Part shown: positions 42,263-44,547 of the stretch, piece after piece | Position numbering within the stretch: the first letter of the stretch is position 1 | How the letters are laid out: each line of letters starts with the position of its first letter | Assembly: GCF_000764665.1 (NCBI RefSeq) | Contig: NZ_JRGM01000031.1 | Span: forward strand, 1 to 44,547 | Origin: Aeromonas lacus | GTDB taxonomy: Bacteria; Pseudomonadota; Gammaproteobacteria; Enterobacterales; Aeromonadaceae | Direction: 5' to 3' | DNA: 44,547 nt | The notes under the pieces: generated by a model | What the model was told of the DNA's origin: nothing | Seen by the model: only the letters and a program-made list of their open reading frames with translations | Database searches by the model: none | Made by a program: the position numbers and the translations under genes

Positions 42263-43228
42263 TCAGCCCGGTTGGCGCAGATGGCCGAGCCTGGTGAAGA
42301 AGTGCTGGCTCTTGCGCTGGTGAAAGTGGCTCTTCTTGATGGGATGGAAGATGAGGTCACTTTCGGGATGGCTCGCCTTTAACTGGTGAAGCATCGCCAC
42401 GGCGGGCAGGCTGGTGCTGATCAGGGTGGTGAGTGGCATGCTGATGGTTTCGGGGCCGAGCAGTTGATTGAGACTTTGCCGGGCCTGCTCGAAGCGGGTC
42501 AGGGCTGCCGGGTCGGCATAGCCGCTACCCAACATGGTGAGCAGGTTGTCGAGGGCCAGATGAAATTCGGCCAACTGCTGGCGAAAGCCGCTGCGCCCGC
42601 GCAGGGCGATAAGCTCGGCGAAGGAGATCTCGCAGAGGTGAGTGGGCACTTGCAACGGGATCTCGAGGTGGAAGCAATCCTGACCGCCGCGATTGTGGTA
42701 GCGGGATTCGAGCAGATGGAGCAGGCGGTCCAGATAGTCGTGATCGGTAATGAGCGCCCCGTCATTGGCGAGTGCCCACTCACGGGCGAGACGCATGGAG
42801 AGCAAATTGGCAAAGCGCCGTGCCATTCTGATCCCCCCGTGATCCCGACTGGCAAAACCATGGTTGAGGCAAAAGCCGTGCAGCCGCTCCAGCCCCGCCT
42901 GATCCGGGCAGAAGCAGTCGTGGTTGGCCCCCTGACGCCAGCGGGTGACCAGCTCTTTGTTGCCAAACACCTTGTGACGGACAAAATCGGGAGCAAGCAA
43001 ACCGCTTAACTGGCTTTCGAGTTGCGGAGTGATGGCGGCAAAGAAGGCGGCATCGGGTCGCTCGGCCAGGAGATCGGTCTCTTGCTCGAGGGTTTGCTGC
43101 AGGGCGGTGAGACCGCTCTTTTCGCTGACGGTGAAGACAAAGGCGAGTCGCTCCAGATAGAGCAGGGCAAACTTGAGCCAGAGCTCGTCACGTACCTCCA
43201 TGCCGGGGTAGTAGATATAGGTCTTCAT
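42263..43228 (-). CDS. DUF6236-like protein of unknown function
   Basis: The preferred start is the ATG at 43228 (321 residues): MKTYIYYPGMEVRDELWLKF opens like DUF6236 family proteins, which typically start with a short strand, YYP, and a WLK helix. The frame is open to 43354, but those codons look like leader. The protein is soluble, mostly helical, with LLAERPDAAFFAAITPQ and a C-terminal basic stretch (KKSHFHQRKSQHF). Members are scattered among bacteria and their function is not known. A promoter is seen upstream. Base composition matches the host chromosome, unlike the integrase beyond it. The family name is recalled from the N-terminal motif and is moderately sure. Confidence 0.65.
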   Translation of the reverse strand: MKTYIYYPGMEVRDELWLKFALLYLERLAFVFTVSEKSGLTALQQTLEQETDLLAERPDAAFFAAITPQLESQLSGLLAPDFVRHKVFGNKELVTRWRQGANHDCFCPDQAGLERLHGFCLNHGFASRDHGGIRMARRFANLLSMRLAREWALANDGALITDHDYLDRLLHLLESRYHNRGGQDCFHLEIPLQVPTHLCEISFAELIALRGRSGFRQQLAEFHLALDNLLTMLGSGYADPAALTRFEQARQSLNQLLGPETISMPLTTLISTSLPAVAMLHQLKASHPESDLIFHPIKKSHFHQRKSQHFFTRLGHLRQPG

Positions 43229-43273
43229 CGTATCGGTCTGTCGCCAGAAGTGGTGCCGGGGTGCAGGGTCGGG

Positions 43274-43303
43274 AATATACGCAAGATTGGCGCTGCACGG
43301 CAA
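43274..43303 (-). promoter_or_regulatory. Candidate promoter of the DUF6236-like gene
   Basis: On the minus strand: TTGCCG, 18 bp, TATATT, about 45 bp before the start codon at 43228. Confidence 0.5.
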
Positions 43304-43361
43304 ACACTGCGTGGGGGAATGTGAGCAAACGCTCATCCAGTAGGCGCTGGCCACAAAGTTC

Positions 43362-43370
43362 TGATATAAT
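43362..43370 (+). promoter_or_regulatory. Extended -10 promoter of the interrupted thiI-like gene
   Basis: TGATATAAT: a perfect -10 hexamer with the TGn extension. No good -35 lies 17 bp upstream (AGGCGC), as expected for extended -10 promoters. It points at the short ATG-MKFII remnant 37 bp downstream. Confidence 0.6.
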
Positions 43371-43406
43371 TCGCGCCCTTAAATCAAGGTCACCCGAGTC
43401 ATTACC

Positions 43407-43439
43407 ATGAAGTTCATTATCTTCTTCGTGGTGTTCTAA
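43407..43439 (+). pseudogene. thiI: 5' fragment of thiI, displaced by an integrated element
   Basis: After the extended -10 promoter an ATG opens the frame MKFIIFFVVF and then a stop. The first five residues, MKFII, equal the start of E. coli ThiI (MKFIIKLFPEI), the tRNA 4-thiouridine synthetase. The match stops exactly where lower-GC sequence carrying an integrase begins. The simplest reading is that an element inserted within the first codons of thiI and left its promoter and start codon behind. The rest of thiI should lie at the other end of the element, outside the window. Five residues are weak evidence alone; promoter, composition break and integrase make it reasonable. Confidence 0.5.
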
Positions 43440-44547
43440 CTCTCTGAATCCCTTATTAATCAGTGGCTTATGTTCGCCGCTTTGTCCGGTTTATGGTACG
43501 GTTCGCACTCTAGCACAGGGGGAGACCGTATGAAAAGCCGTAGTACAACTTACGCTCTTACAAGCCGCGCTGGGCGTTGGTTCATTCACTGGCATGTGCC
43601 TAAAATTCTTCATAACCATCCCTTCTTCAGGGGCAAGACTGTCTACGTTAAGACCCTAGAGACCTCAGATCTCAGGGAAGCCATCATCAAGCGGGATGCC
43701 GCTCTAGCCCAGTTCAAACTACTTGCTGACCAGATGGCCCAAGAGCCCAAGAGGTCACGCTTCAACGCCATGATTGAAGAGATTCAGGAGGCTGTACGCG
43801 AATCCCAGCAGAAGCTCCCTACAACTATCTGGCAGGGTAACGAGAGCGCCGAGATCATCCATGAAGACCTCTATGATGCCTATGACGTAGAGAACTCATT
43901 GGCTCGGGGTGATGAAGTTGAAGCGGACGCGATCCGGTATGTGCTCGGAGGCGAGAAGGCTATAGCAGCCAAGTATGAGATAACGCTGAAAGAGGCAGTG
44001 AATGCTTACCTCGACTTCGATAGCAAGCAAGACCCAGCCAAGCGTAAGGCAAAGGCAACTCTCAGTAAGATGAGCAATGGGGCTGATAGTCTCTGTGCAT
44101 TCATGCGCAAGAAAGACCCCAGAATCTCCACCATTGAACGCCGAGACGTTACCCTATGGCTTCAGTCATTGGAAGATGCCAAGAGCGACAGCACCCGTGT
44201 AGGCTACCTCAGCGCGTTATCCCTGTTATGGGAATGGTGTTACTTACGCAAGAACGCATCAGGGGACAATCCATTCAAGAATGCCAATGTGCTCTCTACA
44301 GGGGGATCACAGTCGTATGTGGATTTCACCGTTGAGGAAATGGCTAAGATTCTGAAACATGCCGATTATCCTCTGAAGATCCTAAGCAAATTTGGTCTAC
44401 TGACAGGTTGCCGGATAGGGGAGCTGGTTGCTCTGACGGCTGACGATTTTGAGGTTAACAATGGGGTTCACCTTGTCAGAATCAGGAAAGGCAAAACCGC
44501 TAACTCAATTCGTGCTATCCCATTTCCTGCTGCTATGTGGGCAGAGC
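43422..44547. mobile_element. Left end of an integrated genomic element (runs off the window)
   Basis: From about 43422 the sequence drops to roughly 48% GC by eye, against about 60% before, and codon use changes (more AGA, ACA, TCA and CTA). The first gene is a tyrosine recombinase whose start lies about 110 bp inside the boundary, the usual arrangement for islands and prophages. The left attachment site should include or adjoin ATGAAGTTCATTATC at 43407-43421. The 90 bp before the integrase hold no other gene. Confidence 0.7.
43530..44547 (+). CDS. Site-specific tyrosine recombinase (integrase), 3' end outside window
   Basis: Partial gene, at least 339 codons, starting at an ATG preceded by GGGGGAGA. 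The N-terminal part (LTSRAGRWFIHWHVPKIL) resembles the DUF6538 domain found on many phage and island integrases. A core-binding SAM-like domain follows at about 165-260 (ITLKEAVNAYLDF, TRVGYLSALSLLWEWC). The catalytic domain begins with GLLTGCRIGELVALT, whose Arg at about residue 295 is the first catalytic arginine, and VRIRKGKTANSIRAIPFP carries the beta-hairpin Lys. The HxxR box and the tyrosine lie beyond the end. It is absent from closed-frame lists because no stop occurs before the window ends. It likely integrates and excises the element at thiI. Confidence 0.92.
   Translation, partial: MKSRSTTYALTSRAGRWFIHWHVPKILHNHPFFRGKTVYVKTLETSDLREAIIKRDAALAQFKLLADQMAQEPKRSRFNAMIEEIQEAVRESQQKLPTTIWQGNESAEIIHEDLYDAYDVENSLARGDEVEADAIRYVLGGEKAIAAKYEITLKEAVNAYLDFDSKQDPAKRKAKATLSKMSNGADSLCAFMRKKDPRISTIERRDVTLWLQSLEDAKSDSTRVGYLSALSLLWEWCYLRKNASGDNPFKNANVLSTGGSQSYVDFTVEEMAKILKHADYPLKILSKFGLLTGCRIGELVALTADDFEVNNGVHLVRIRKGKTANSIRAIPFPAAMWAE

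Noticed and set aside
43322..43335. Small hairpin TGAGC-AAAC-GCTCA before the thiI-like promoter
   Set aside because: Only five base pairs and no U-tract on either strand. Not enough for a terminator or a named operator.

Overview
The window looks like chromosomal DNA of an Aeromonas-like gammaproteobacterium. GC is high (about 60%), codon use is uniform, and gene order and proteins resemble Enterobacterales and Vibrio without matching either: aroF-tyrA, the hinT-ycfL-lpoB-thiK set, ycfP-ndh, yfhM-pbpC, and a second secDF pair. The genus is inferred from protein resemblance and gene order; no search was run. Nearly all of the window is core genome. Only about the last 1.1 kb is clearly mobile.

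Layout. 0.2-4.2 kb: tyrosine biosynthesis (aroF-tyrA, minus strand) with two TyrR-box-like sites, then a stand-alone glgC. 4.4-7.4 kb: a secD-secF pair without yajC. 7.5-12.6 kb: a tight minus-strand envelope operon, hinT - COG3014 lipoprotein - ycfL - lpoB - thiK - DUF6279 lipoprotein - small membrane protein. 12.8-15.8 kb: a chemoreceptor, convergent with a two-domain QueD/PTPS-like enzyme. 15.8-17.4 kb: a class I dihydroorotase and a tRNA-Pro(GGG) with its own promoter and terminator. 17.5-24.7 kb: a small lipoprotein, a dicarboxylate/amino-acid symporter, DUF924, a DUF808 (YedI-like) membrane protein, an M3 oligoendopeptidase and a purine permease. 25.1-28.7 kb: ycfP, ndh, a COG3235 membrane protein and pflA. 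28.7-34.3 kb: a GAF/PAS/GGDEF/EAL protein, a divergent CoA-disulfide/persulfide reductase with a rhodanese domain, and a DedA protein. 34.4-42.2 kb: yfhM (bacterial alpha-2-macroglobulin), pbpC (PBP1C) and a tiny lipoprotein. 42.3-43.2 kb: a DUF6236-like gene. 43.4 kb to the end: an extended -10 promoter and a start codon reading MKFII, as in ThiI, broken after five codons and followed by a lower-GC tyrosine recombinase that runs off the window.

How genes work together. Several loci concern the cell wall and periplasm. LpoB activates PBP1b, YfhM and PBP1C form a defence-and-repair pair, SecDF drives export, and seven lipoproteins are encoded. A second theme is redox and anaerobic metabolism: ndh, pflA and the persulfide reductase.

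The points most worth a second look are the apparent integration of an element into the 5' end of thiI, the QueD-like protein whose two half-domains carry complementary parts of one active site, a perfect palindrome over the promoter of the persulfide reductase, and a yfhM start that fits a CTG codon behind an ideal ribosome binding site. I saw no CRISPR array, rRNA or insertion sequence.
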